NCBI GenBank assembly: GCA_902802375.1
Contig: CADCLS010000001.1
Location: forward strand, 62,001-126,000
DNA length: 64,000 bases
Direction: 5' to 3'
Origin: Oscillospiraceae bacterium
GTDB taxonomy: Bacteria; Bacillota; Clostridia; Oscillospirales; Acutalibacteraceae
Positions within the stretch are counted from its first letter, which is position 1. Each line of letters opens with the position of its first letter. Both the position numbers and the translations under genes were made by a program. Under the pieces are notes generated by a model, which saw nothing but the letters and a program-made list of their open reading frames with translations, had not been told where the DNA came from and did no database searches. Shown one piece after another: positions 51,906 to 59,761 of the stretch.

Positions 51906-52709
51906 GTGATAATAGATGCACATACACACATTTTCCCGGAAAAAATTGCTCAAAAAAGTATACAAACGCTTGAACAACTCGGAGGAGAAACGGCGGTAAT
52001 TGGCGGAACAGTTCAAGACCTTATTTGTTCGATGAAAAAAAGCGGTGTCGATAAGTCGATAGTCTTGCCGGTGCTTACAAAGCCTGAGCAATTTTCAAAA
52101 ATAAATCAATTTGCAGTGGGAATAAATAAATTACCGGAAATCATATCTTTTGCCGGAATTCACCCACATTGTGAAAATATTAACAAGCTACTTGATATAA
52201 TTGCAGAAATGGGATTTAAGGGAGTAAAACTGCATCCTGATTACCAAAATACAGATATAACAGACGAAAGATACATAGAAATACTGTACGGCTGCAAGAA
52301 ACGCGGATTAATAGCCACAATCCACGCAGGCTTGGACCCGGCAAGCCCAAACCATATACATTGTACGCCTCAAATGTCTTATGATGTTGTAAATGAGCTT
52401 ACACCTAAAGGCTCAAAACCGTTTATAGTGCTCGCACATTTAGGAGGAGCTGATTGCCTTAACGATGTTGAACGCCTTCTCGTTGGATTACCGGTTTTCT
52501 TTGATACATCCTTTGTGCTGGAAAAAACTGAGCCAGCGAGAATGAGAGAGATTATACGCTCGCATGGATATAAAAATATACTGTTCGCAACCGATAGCCC
52601 TTGGAGAGATGCAAAACAGTATATAGAAATAATCAAATCGCTGTCGCTAAATGATATAGAACTTAATGCAATACTGGGTAACAATTGCGCTGAACTGTTA
52701 TGTATATAA
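51906..52709 (+). CDS. Amidohydrolase-family metal-dependent hydrolase
   Basis: A 267-residue TIM-barrel hydrolase. The first metal motif DAHTHIFPE is right at the N terminus, KGVKLHPDYQ and TIHAGLD supply later histidines, and the last motif FATDSPWRD contributes the aspartate. It resembles the amidohydrolase-2/decarboxylase type more than TatD. The start is GTG behind GGGGAGGGG. It is divergent from the aryl-acid cluster; whether it acts in the same pathway is unknown. Confidence 0.85.
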   Translation: MIIDAHTHIFPEKIAQKSIQTLEQLGGETAVIGGTVQDLICSMKKSGVDKSIVLPVLTKPEQFSKINQFAVGINKLPEIISFAGIHPHCENINKLLDIIAEMGFKGVKLHPDYQNTDITDERYIEILYGCKKRGLIATIHAGLDPASPNHIHCTPQMSYDVVNELTPKGSKPFIVLAHLGGADCLNDVERLLVGLPVFFDTSFVLEKTEPARMREIIRSHGYKNILFATDSPWRDAKQYIEIIKSLSLNDIELNAILGNNCAELLCI

Positions 52710-52809
52710 TTATATAATATATATTAATAGCACCTAAGTGACGAATTGTCAATAAAAAACAGACTTTTTTCGAGCTTTTTCACATCACTTTAATTAACCC
52801 CTCCTCTTA

Positions 52810-52890
52810 ATTATACAAAATATTCATTTTGTATAATTCACTATCCCTCATTTAAGGCGCAAGCCTGCGCCCTGCCGTCCGTGAATTATC
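52810..52890. repeat. Nested palindromes with alternative pairing
   Basis: A 13-bp perfect hairpin (52810-52822 with 52827-52839, ATTC loop) is followed by GGCGCA-AGCC-TGCGCC (52857-52872). ATAATTCAC (52834-52842), part of the first hairpin, can instead pair with GTGAATTAT (52882-52890) and enclose the GC-rich hairpin. The GC-rich core stands out from the A/T-rich gap 52710-52920, where no gene was seen. Confidence 0.7.
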
Positions 52891-52920
52891 AGCGCTTAGT
52901 ATAAATTCTTTAAATTATTA

Positions 52921-52949
52921 AGACCGACCTATTTATTATAGGACGGTCT
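52921..52949. terminator. Terminator hairpin of the Xer gene
   Basis: AGACCGACCTA pairs with TAGGACGGTCT with one mismatch; the stem touches the stop codon of the minus-strand recombinase gene, and the plus-strand side is followed by TATTTT. Confidence 0.65.
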
Positions 52950-53836
52950 TATTTTGCAAGCGGATGAAATTTTGAATAAGATTGTAAATATTTACTTTTG
53001 ACAAGTTGAGCATAAACCTGCGTTGAAGAAATATCAAGATGCCCTAACATTTCTTTTATGTCTCCAAGCTGTGCACCGTTTTCCAATAAATGTGCAGCAA
53101 ACGAATGCCTTACTGTTTGCGGTGTTATGTCCTTTTTAATCCCAGCTTTATTTGAATAATATTTAATTATTTTCCAAAATCCCTGTCTCGACATTGGCTT
53201 ACCGTTATAATTTGTGAATAGTATCTTTTCGTTACTATCACTTACAAGCACCGGTCTTGCAATATTAATGTATTCGCTTATATGCTTTACTGCCGCCGGA
53301 TATAATGGCACAATACGCTCGTGCTGCAAAGATTTTATATGGACAATCCCTATTTGCAGGTTTACATCACTAATATCGAGCTCAATCAGTTCAGAGACCT
53401 TAATACCGGTCGCATAAAGAAGCTCAAGCATCGCTTTATCACGCATACCCTTATAGTCTCTCAAATCTGGTTGAGATAACAAGCTGAGAACCTCGTTTGA
53501 AGTTAATATTTCCGGCATATTGCGTTCATTACGAGGATTTTTAATCTCCTGAGCGCAGTTATTGGCAACGATTTTGCCGGTGGATAAAAACTTGAAATAG
53601 CAACGAATCGAGGCTGTAATCCTTGTTTTTGTTGCCGCAGATTTTCCATTTGTTTTTATGTAATCAAGATACTCGGTTATATCATTGCTGTTTATATCGT
53701 TGACATCACTTATTCCCTGCCCGGTGCAATATTCGATAAAATGCTCTACATCACGGATGTAGGCATCAAATGTATTGTCAGAACACTTTTTTACATTTTT
53801 AAGATAAAGTTTGAAATCATCTAAATAATCCTTCAA
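52949..53836 (-). CDS. Tyrosine recombinase XerC/XerD-like
   Basis: A 295-residue site-specific recombinase. The N-terminal SAM-like core-binding domain (about 1-90) precedes the catalytic domain. Expected residues are seen: the first Arg in LLYATGIKVSELIELD appears as Lys (GIKVSEL instead of GLRVSEL), HSFAAHLLENG supplies His and the preceding TVRHSF the second Arg, LGHLDISSTQVYAQL the last His and the nucleophile Tyr. The GLR-to-GIK change at the first arginine position is notable. The start is TTG behind GGAGGTG. It precedes nothing but a terminator and follows spoIIM, as the xerD homolog does near spoIIM in Bacillus. Confidence 0.87.
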   Translation of the reverse strand: MKDYLDDFKLYLKNVKKCSDNTFDAYIRDVEHFIEYCTGQGISDVNDINSNDITEYLDYIKTNGKSAATKTRITASIRCYFKFLSTGKIVANNCAQEIKNPRNERNMPEILTSNEVLSLLSQPDLRDYKGMRDKAMLELLYATGIKVSELIELDISDVNLQIGIVHIKSLQHERIVPLYPAAVKHISEYINIARPVLVSDSNEKILFTNYNGKPMSRQGFWKIIKYYSNKAGIKKDITPQTVRHSFAAHLLENGAQLGDIKEMLGHLDISSTQVYAQLVKSKYLQSYSKFHPLAK

Positions 53837-53852
53837 ATATTACACCTCCTCA

Positions 53853-54485
53853 TCAATTAAATGAAAAATACTTCAAAAAAGAAGTTGAAACAGCGGCGTC
53901 AATCAGCGCCGCGATAACGCAAAAAATCAAAGCCAAAACAAATCTTCCGCAATATGTCTTAAACTCAACGGAAATATTACAAGGTCTACTTTTTGGCAAA
54001 GTCAACTTAATAATAATCAAAGAAAAATTAAAAGCTTCTTTGGCTGAAAAAAATAATGATATTGAAAAAGCTAAGGCAGACGGTAATAAAACAATAGCAT
54101 TAAAGGCGACTCCTTTTAGACCGAATTGACTATAAGAATAAGAAGCAAGACCGCCTAAATATATACCGGATAAGCAACATATTATCGGTGACATAACAGC
54201 ACCGATAATTGATGTGCCGATAGTAAAAAAAGTAAGGCATATCAAAAAGTAAAACAAAAGTGATGAGAAAAACTGGTTAAAAAATCCTAAACCTTGCCGC
54301 GAGTTAATAAAATAATCAAAAAGATTATTGGCATAACCGGAAATACTTTTATTACCGGATAAAGCAAAGCTTCCAATAACAATTCCCACAACAAGAGAAA
54401 GGCACATGAATAGCAACAATTTGTTTTTATGTAAAAAATTAATCGAATTAATTTTTTTCAGACTGACTACACCGCCCGGTTTCAT
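53853..54485 (-). CDS. spoIIM: Stage II sporulation protein M
   Basis: A 210-residue polytopic membrane protein with about five helices, part of the SpoIIDMP machine that thins septal peptidoglycan during engulfment. It matches the SpoIIM family in length and in the central SIIGAVMSPIICCLSGIYLGGLASYSY segment. The ATG at 54485 follows GGGAG by about eight bases. The Xer gene follows after 16 bases. Confidence 0.85.
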   Translation of the reverse strand: MKPGGVVSLKKINSINFLHKNKLLLFMCLSLVVGIVIGSFALSGNKSISGYANNLFDYFINSRQGLGFFNQFFSSLLFYFLICLTFFTIGTSIIGAVMSPIICCLSGIYLGGLASYSYSQFGLKGVAFNAIVLLPSALAFSISLFFSAKEAFNFSLIIIKLTLPKSRPCNISVEFKTYCGRFVLALIFCVIAALIDAAVSTSFLKYFSFN

Positions 54486-54507
54486 TATATCAAACTCCCT
54501 TCCCTAT

Positions 54508-54537
54508 AGTATACGGGAATATAGGACAAGATATTAC
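54508..54537 (-). promoter_or_regulatory. Possible sigma-E promoter of spoIIM
   Basis: On the minus strand GTAATATC (54530-54537) and CGTATACT (54508-54515) are 14 bases apart, close to mother-cell sigma-E patterns. Judged by eye only. Confidence 0.4.
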
Positions 54538-54787
54538 ACAATATTTAGTCAGTTTGAAAATGCTTATCACAAAATATTGAAATATTAAATTTTATGTTAA
54601 CTAAAATAACGGACAGAAAAAACACAGGCGTACACATTTGAACGCCACAAATTACTTATACTACATTTATTTTACAATGTCAATAGAAAAATTTGAAACG
54701 GCAGGATTTATGTAAACTTATTATGTTAACCATACCACATCTTGATATTAATGGCAGCATTAAACTCAACAACTTGTAAATTTTTTA
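54538..54787. other. A/T-rich intergenic stretch without recognized gene
   Basis: No open frame with a ribosome site, tRNA or known RNA motif was recognized between the divergent spoIIM and SDR genes. AAACTCAA (54762-54769) can pair with TTGAGTTT (54788-54795) ahead of a T run, overlapping the SDR promoter. Confidence 0.5.
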
Positions 54788-54815
54788 TTGAGTTTTTTAT
54801 AAAAAATGATATAAT
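54788..54815 (+). promoter_or_regulatory. Promoter of the SDR gene
   Basis: TTGAGT (54788-54793) and TATAAT (54810-54815), 16-base spacer. Confidence 0.65.
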
Positions 54816-54844
54816 GGATATATATTTTTTAAGGAGTGTATTTT

Positions 54845-55579
54845 ATGAGCAAGACTGCCGTAATTACCGGTGCTTCTAAAGGTATAGGCGCTGCAACTGC
54901 TATTCTTTTTGCAAGAAAAGGTTATAATGTTGTTTTGAACTATAATCAGTCATATCAGTCTGTCAAGCTTCTAACCTCTTCCCTAACCGGTCAGGGATTT
55001 AGTGTTTCGGCGATTAAAGCAGATGTTTCTAATAAGCTTGAAACCGATTTTCTTATTAATGAGACAATTGATAAATTCGGTACCGTTGATGTGCTGATAA
55101 ATAATGCAGGTATCAGTATAAGCGCGCCAATAAACGAAATGGACTTACATGATTCCGATAGAATATTTGATGTAAACCTTAAAGGCGTTTACAACTGCTG
55201 CAAATCGGTCGTACCGAGAATGATTTCTCAAAAATCAGGAAAGATTATCAATATATCTTCGATGTGGGGACAGGTTGGTGCTTCCTGTGAGGTTGCATAC
55301 TCGGCTGCAAAAGCAGGAGTTATCGGTCTTACAAAAGCTCTTGCAAAGGAACTTGCACCAAGCGGCATTACTGTTAATGCAATAGCACCCGGTATAATTG
55401 ATACAACAATGAATTCCGATTACACTATTGAAGAAATTGAGGATTTTGTAAGCCGAATACCTATTTCACGAATGGGTACTCCCGATGAAGTAGCGCTTGC
55501 TGCGTTCTTTTTGGCAGGCGACGGCGCTGATTACATAACAGGTCAGGTATTAGGTGTTAATGGCGGATATGTGATTTAA
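54845..55579 (+). CDS. Short-chain dehydrogenase, FabG-like
   Basis: A 244-residue classical SDR. The NADP-binding motif TGASKGIG is at residues 8-15. NNAG follows in the middle. The catalytic Ser-Tyr-Lys lie in NISSMWGQVGASCEVAYSAAKAG. Length and the C-terminal GQVLGVNGGYVI match 3-oxoacyl-ACP reductase, but it is not in a fatty-acid operon, so another keto-reductase role is possible. The ATG at 54845 is correctly spaced from AAGGAG; a GTG at 54836 overlaps that site. Confidence 0.88.
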   Translation: MSKTAVITGASKGIGAATAILFARKGYNVVLNYNQSYQSVKLLTSSLTGQGFSVSAIKADVSNKLETDFLINETIDKFGTVDVLINNAGISISAPINEMDLHDSDRIFDVNLKGVYNCCKSVVPRMISQKSGKIINISSMWGQVGASCEVAYSAAKAGVIGLTKALAKELAPSGITVNAIAPGIIDTTMNSDYTIEEIEDFVSRIPISRMGTPDEVALAAFFLAGDGADYITGQVLGVNGGYVI

Positions 55580-55594
55580 TTAAGTAAAAATTTT

Positions 55595-55629
55595 GCCTCA
55601 TTCTGTTTTTGGAATGAGGCTCTTTTTTT
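55595..55629 (+). terminator. Rho-independent terminator of the SDR gene
   Basis: GCCTCATTC (55595-55603) pairs with GAATGAGGC (55612-55620), followed by TCTTTTTTT. Confidence 0.9.
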
Positions 55630-55720
55630 CAACAAAATTTACCTATAATAATTCGTTTTATTATTCAAAAAATAATTTTGCAAACGCCGATAACGCTATA
55701 TTAGTAAGGAGTGAAAAGAA

Positions 55721-55900
55721 ATGGCTAAAAACGCAGCAGCGAAAGAAGCTCTCAATCGTTTTAAGATGGAAGCTGCCAATGAGGTTGGTGTAAATCTTAA
55801 GCAGGGCTATAACGGCGATCTTACCTCTAAGCAGGCTGGTTCTATCGGCGGTCAGATGGTTAAGAAGATGATCGAGTCTTACGAAAACAGCATGAAATAA
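55721..55900 (+). CDS. Alpha/beta-type small acid-soluble spore protein
   Basis: A 59-residue SASP, the DNA-coating protein that protects spore DNA. The N-terminal helix is ALNRFKMEAANEVGVNL. The characteristic GYNGDLTSKQAGSIGGQMVKKMIESYE follows. The germination-protease region (usually around E-A/I-A) reads MEAANE. The ribosome site is AAGGAGTG. The gene uses many C-ending codons (ATC, CTC, AAC), unlike its neighbours, as expected for a very abundant protein. It is easily missed because it is short. Confidence 0.93.
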   Translation: MAKNAAAKEALNRFKMEAANEVGVNLKQGYNGDLTSKQAGSIGGQMVKKMIESYENSMK

Positions 55901-55921
55901 GATTAGTTTTCTAATCTGATT

Positions 55922-55956
55922 AAAGCGCCGAAAACTATAATGCTTTTCGGCGCTTT
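55922..55956 (+). terminator. Terminator of the SASP gene
   Basis: A perfect 13-bp stem, AAAGCGCCGAAAA (55922-55934) with TTTTCGGCGCTTT (55944-55956), with a 9-base loop. Confidence 0.88.
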
Positions 55957-55996
55957 TCCTTTGATTTATGCCCTTTCTTGGCATGGAGGTGAGATT

Positions 55997-56209
55997 ATGT
56001 TTGATAAGATTTGTCTTGTACTTGCAATAATCGGTTGTCTTAACTGGGGTTTGGTAGGTCTTTTCAGTTTCGACCTCGTTGCATGGCTTTTCGGCGGTAG
56101 TGGCGAAATACTAAGTCGAATCGTCTATACGGTTATAGCTCTTGCCGGTATTTGGTGTGTATCGCTTCTTTTCAGACCGGATCACGAGCATGTTGCCCTG
56201 ACAGATTAA
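55997..56209 (+). CDS. DUF378 family small membrane protein
   Basis: A 70-residue protein with two membrane helices and the family signature IIGCLNWGLVGLFSFDLVAWLFG. DUF378 members are widespread and uncharacterized. The start at 55997 follows GGAGGTGAG; the frame back to 55940 runs through the SASP terminator and is not used. Confidence 0.87.
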   Translation: MFDKICLVLAIIGCLNWGLVGLFSFDLVAWLFGGSGEILSRIVYTVIALAGIWCVSLLFRPDHEHVALTD

Positions 56210-56221
56210 ACGATACGGTGG

Positions 56222-56257
56222 GTGTGAATTCTTAAATTTTAATGCGTTAATTCACAC
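56222..56257. repeat. Inverted repeat between convergent genes
   Basis: GTGTGAATT (56222-56230) and AATTCACAC (56249-56257) are 18 bases apart; no T run follows, so its role in termination is unclear. Confidence 0.45.
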
Positions 56258-56276
56258 TTGCCGTCTACATATTTTG

Positions 56277-56777
56277 CTACTTAATCAAAGTTACATTTTT
56301 GAAGTTCACAGTCATACCTAAATCCGGTGTTTGAAGAGAAATCGGAAGGCCTGTAGGCGAAACGGATAAAGTAAATTTTTTTCCGTCGACTGTTCCATTA
56401 ATCACAAGATTTCTTTCGTTTTTTTCACATTCACTGGCATCGTATTTTTTCAAAATATCACTCATAACCCTTACAGCTGACGCTTCAGGTAGAAAGTGTT
56501 CGTCACACGAAACTGACATACCTGCATACATTATTTTGCAAGTTTCACCGGAAAAGGCGAACGATAAATCCTTTAAGTTTTCCGGCGATGTTATATTTAC
56601 AGTTAAATCTCCTGTTTTTGTAATAGCACAGTCACACGAATAGCTTTCGTTATAATAAGTTATATCGGCTGAAAACGAAATCGAGTTGAGATTTACGCGA
56701 ACAGGTGTAGTTTTACTTTCACAACCGCAAAGCAGGAATATTACCAAAGACAAAAAAATTAACACACGAATTCTCAA
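56277..56777 (-). CDS. Hypothetical lipoprotein
   Basis: A 166-residue predicted lipoprotein: a hydrophobic signal (RVLIFLSLVIFLLCGC) ends in a lipobox. The mature part is beta-rich with alternating polar/hydrophobic strands, loosely like an outer lipid-carrier (LolA-type) fold, but I do not recognize the family. Four further cysteines are present. TTG at 56777 has 8-base spacing to AAGGGG; GTG at 56786 overlaps that site. It follows nnrDE by 17 bases and is probably in that operon. Confidence 0.65.
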   Translation of the reverse strand: MRIRVLIFLSLVIFLLCGCESKTTPVRVNLNSISFSADITYYNESYSCDCAITKTGDLTVNITSPENLKDLSFAFSGETCKIMYAGMSVSCDEHFLPEASAVRVMSDILKKYDASECEKNERNLVINGTVDGKKFTLSVSPTGLPISLQTPDLGMTVNFKNVTLIK

Positions 56778-56794
56778 GCAAAGCACCCCTTAAT

Positions 56795-58258
56795 TTAGAA
56801 TGAAATGTGCTTTAACTCCTCTATTATATCGCTTGGCAGCATAGTACGCTCAGTGTATTTTTCCGCCGCCATATCCCCTGCCTTACCGTGCACGAAAACC
56901 GCGGTTTTAACAGCAGATAACGCATCATAACCGTTTGCAAGAAGAGCCACAATTATTCCGCTTAAAACATCACCGCTGCCGCCCTTTGCCATACCATAAT
57001 TGCCGGTAATATTAAAATAGACCTCACCGTTTGGCGCGGCAATAACAGTATTAGCACCTTTGAGCACTAACACACACTGATTATCGCAGGCAAAACGCTT
57101 TGCATATGTTACGCGGTTGTTCTCAACATCCTCGACTGTTGTGTTAGCGAGGCGTGCCATCTCACCGGGATGAGGCGTAAGTATTAAAGGAGCTTTTACA
57201 TTCCTTAAAATACTTATGTCACCTGCTACTGCATTTATGCCATCAGCATCTAAAATGGTAGGTATATTCGTAAATGAAAGTAACTTTTTCACTGCTGACT
57301 TTGCTTCATCACTTCGCCCGAGGCCGCATCCTATAAGTAAAGCGGATGCACCCGAAAGTGCTGATAGAATTGTCTTTTCATAAATAATAGGTGCGCCAAA
57401 ATCAGATGTTTCAACGGGAACAGTAACCGCCTCAGGTACCGCAGAAGTAAATGCCGCGTAGTTCTTATCGCATACAATACATTTTACTATACCTGAGCCA
57501 CTTACACAAGCCGACCGTGCCGCCAAAACATGGGCGCCGCACATACCGTAGCTTCCGCAAACAAGAAGCGCAGTACCAAATGTACCTTTGTGTGAGCTTT
57601 TATCAAATCTTCGTGGCTTCGGCGCATCGATAATCTCATACGAATAATTATTGCCTACATCTATATTAAGTGTGTCAAGCACAACTTCTGAGCAATACGA
57701 TGAGGTCTCAGGTAAAAGCTGACATAGCTTATATCCTATAAATGTAATCGTAATATCGGCACGAAATGCGGTTTGTGCCATACCACCGTCACTAAAAACA
57801 CCACTCGGTATATCAATTGCAATTTTTACGCCGTGCCTGGAATTGATTTCATTAAGTAATAATTCAATTTCCGCAGTTAAGTAACGATTGAAACCAATAC
57901 CAAATAGAGCATCAACATAAAAATCAAAATCCCCTGACAAACCGTTGCAGACCGGAATATCACTCACGCCGCATAAAAAGCCACTCGCAGTATCAGTGAC
58001 AGGAAATCCAAACGGCAAAAGTAGTGTAACAAAGGCACCGTGGTTTTTAAGAAGAGAAGCTATAACAAGACCGTCACCGCCATTGTTGCCGCAGCCAGCA
58101 ATCACCAAAATCTTTTTCCCGACAACGGTATACTTTGAAGTAATCACCCTGAAAGCAGCTTCCCCGGCGTTTTTCATCATATCCGAATAAGAAAAAAGGC
58201 CGTTATCCACAGCCGATTTTTCTGCATGTTTAATTTGAAGTGAAGTTAATACTTTCAT
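56795..58258 (-). CDS. nnrDE: Bifunctional NAD(P)H-hydrate epimerase/dehydratase
   Basis: A 487-residue repair enzyme with both halves fused. The N-terminal epimerase (about 1-205) has VIAGCGNNGGDGLVIASLL and the IDIPSGVFSDGG metal/active site. The C-terminal ADP/ATP-dependent dehydratase (about 215-485) has LTPHPGEMARL and the anion hole NYGMAKGGSGDVLSGI. Together they restore damaged NAD(P)H. Normal length for the fused form. It sits between a small membrane protein gene and the lipoprotein gene. Confidence 0.94.
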   Translation of the reverse strand: MKVLTSLQIKHAEKSAVDNGLFSYSDMMKNAGEAAFRVITSKYTVVGKKILVIAGCGNNGGDGLVIASLLKNHGAFVTLLLPFGFPVTDTASGFLCGVSDIPVCNGLSGDFDFYVDALFGIGFNRYLTAEIELLLNEINSRHGVKIAIDIPSGVFSDGGMAQTAFRADITITFIGYKLCQLLPETSSYCSEVVLDTLNIDVGNNYSYEIIDAPKPRRFDKSSHKGTFGTALLVCGSYGMCGAHVLAARSACVSGSGIVKCIVCDKNYAAFTSAVPEAVTVPVETSDFGAPIIYEKTILSALSGASALLIGCGLGRSDEAKSAVKKLLSFTNIPTILDADGINAVAGDISILRNVKAPLILTPHPGEMARLANTTVEDVENNRVTYAKRFACDNQCVLVLKGANTVIAAPNGEVYFNITGNYGMAKGGSGDVLSGIIVALLANGYDALSAVKTAVFVHGKAGDMAAEKYTERTMLPSDIIEELKHISF

Positions 58259-58269
58259 AGTTTAATCCT

Positions 58270-58770
58270 TTATCTAAAGGCAGTGTTACCGACAAATTTT
58301 GGTACAAATTTAACTATCTCTGTACGCGTTCTATCGTTCGGTGAAATAACAGCTGTTTTTAATCCCGAATCGCCACTGAAAACAAGCTTATAAGCGTTGG
58401 TATCATCTTTGTTGCATGCAAAATAAACGCCTTTATACCTGTTTTTATCAAGTGCTTCACCCTTATACTTTTCGATGCTTTCAACATCAGTAAGTTCCAA
58501 AGAAGCAATTCTCTTTCTCGAACGTTTAGAATAAATAATATCAATATCAAGTGTACCGTTAGTAATAATGTACTCATACTCAATCGAAAGAAAACCGTTA
58601 AGATAATATGCTCCGTAACCCGCTGCAACAACGATAACTGCTGATAGAATGCGAAGAAAAGCGAAACTTAAAAGAGCAATTATCAGTACGGCAAACCAAA
58701 TTGCAAAAGTAAGAAAATAAAATTTCGCGCCTTTTTTAATCTTTACAAGTTGTTCACAATAGGTATCCAT
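58270..58770 (-). CDS. DUF6106-like membrane protein
   Basis: A 166-residue protein with two close membrane helices (about 20-60) and a cytosolic C-terminal domain that looks like a small beta-rich, PH-like unit (FLSIEYEYIITNGTLDIDIIYSKRSRKRIASLELTDVESIE). This matches, as far as I recall, the clostridial DUF6106 family. Function is unknown. The AGGAG ribosome site is good. It is probably first in an operon with nnrDE. Confidence 0.65.
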   Translation of the reverse strand: MDTYCEQLVKIKKGAKFYFLTFAIWFAVLIIALLSFAFLRILSAVIVVAAGYGAYYLNGFLSIEYEYIITNGTLDIDIIYSKRSRKRIASLELTDVESIEKYKGEALDKNRYKGVYFACNKDDTNAYKLVFSGDSGLKTAVISPNDRTRTEIVKFVPKFVGNTAFR

Positions 58771-58814
58771 AATACACTCCTACAATTTAATATACAACTA
58801 TTTTATTATATTAC

Positions 58815-58850
58815 GACAAAAAAATCAAGAGTGGTATTACCCACCCTTGA
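58815..58850 (-). terminator. Terminator of the aldolase gene
   Basis: On the minus strand TCAAGGGTGG pairs with CCACTCTTGA (one G-T), followed by seven T. Confidence 0.88.
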
Positions 58851-58857
58851 AAAAAGA

Positions 58858-59721
58858 TTACGCTTTACCAACAGAGCCGAAAAGCTCCATTTTTTCTTTA
58901 ACAGTCGCCTTAATAGCTTCAACGCCAGGAGCTAAAAGCTTACGGGGGTCAAACCCTTTACCCTGAAGGTCTTTGCCTGCCTCAATGTATTCTCTTGTTG
59001 CGGCAGCAAAAGCTAACTGACATTCAGTATTAACATTAATCTTTGAAACGCCTAAGGAAATGGCTTTCTTAATCATATCTGCCGGAATTCCGGTACCGCC
59101 GTGAAGAACAAGCGGCATCGTGCCTGTCAGCTGCTGGATAGCGTCAAGAGTATCAAATCTGAGACCCGACCAATTTTCAGGATATTTACCGTGAATATTA
59201 CCGATACCGGCTGCCAGCATTGTAACGCCTAAATCTGCAATCATTTTGCATTCATTCGGGTCAGCTACTTCGCCGCCGCCGATTACGCCGTCTTCCTCGC
59301 CGCCGATAGCACCGACTTCTGCTTCAAGCGATAAACCTAAATTGTTGCAAATGCCAACAAGCTCTTTTGTCTTTTCAATATTTTCCTCAATGGGATAATG
59401 AGAGCCGTCAAACATTATAGAAGAAAAGCCTGCTTCTATGCACTTTTTAGCACCGTCATAAGAGCCGTGGTCAAGATGAAGAGCTACCGGCACTGTAATA
59501 TTCAGTTCGTCAATCATAGCTTTAACCATATCTGCAACAGTCTTAAAACCGCACATATATTTTCCTGCACCTTCAGATACGCCCAGGATTACAGGTGAGT
59601 TAAGCTCCTGCGCTGTGAGTAAGATAGCCTTTGTCCACTCAAGATTGTTAATATTGAATTGACCTACTGCATACTTACCTGCCTTTGCTTTGTTAAGCAT
59701 TTCCTTTGCTGATACTAACAT
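58858..59721 (-). CDS. fba: Class II fructose-bisphosphate aldolase
   Basis: A 287-residue zinc aldolase of glycolysis and gluconeogenesis. Motifs: ALHLDHGSYDGAKKCIEAGF (catalytic Asp and first zinc His), FDGSHYPIEENI, LEAEVGAIGGEEDG, GNIHGKYP (zinc His), VLHGGTGIP (zinc His) and KINVNTECQLAF. It has its own GGAGGT ribosome site and terminator. The tagatose-bisphosphate version cannot be fully excluded. Confidence 0.94.
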   Translation of the reverse strand: MLVSAKEMLNKAKAGKYAVGQFNINNLEWTKAILLTAQELNSPVILGVSEGAGKYMCGFKTVADMVKAMIDELNITVPVALHLDHGSYDGAKKCIEAGFSSIMFDGSHYPIEENIEKTKELVGICNNLGLSLEAEVGAIGGEEDGVIGGGEVADPNECKMIADLGVTMLAAGIGNIHGKYPENWSGLRFDTLDAIQQLTGTMPLVLHGGTGIPADMIKKAISLGVSKINVNTECQLAFAAATREYIEAGKDLQGKGFDPRKLLAPGVEAIKATVKEKMELFGSVGKA

Positions 59722-59761
59722 TTGTTATACCTCCAATTATCATATATCAATTTACTTGATA

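Noticed and set aside
54538..54787. A small gene or non-coding RNA in the gap between spoIIM and the SDR gene
   Set aside because: No open frame with a ribosome site, no stable GC-containing structure and only weak promoter-like A/T runs were found.
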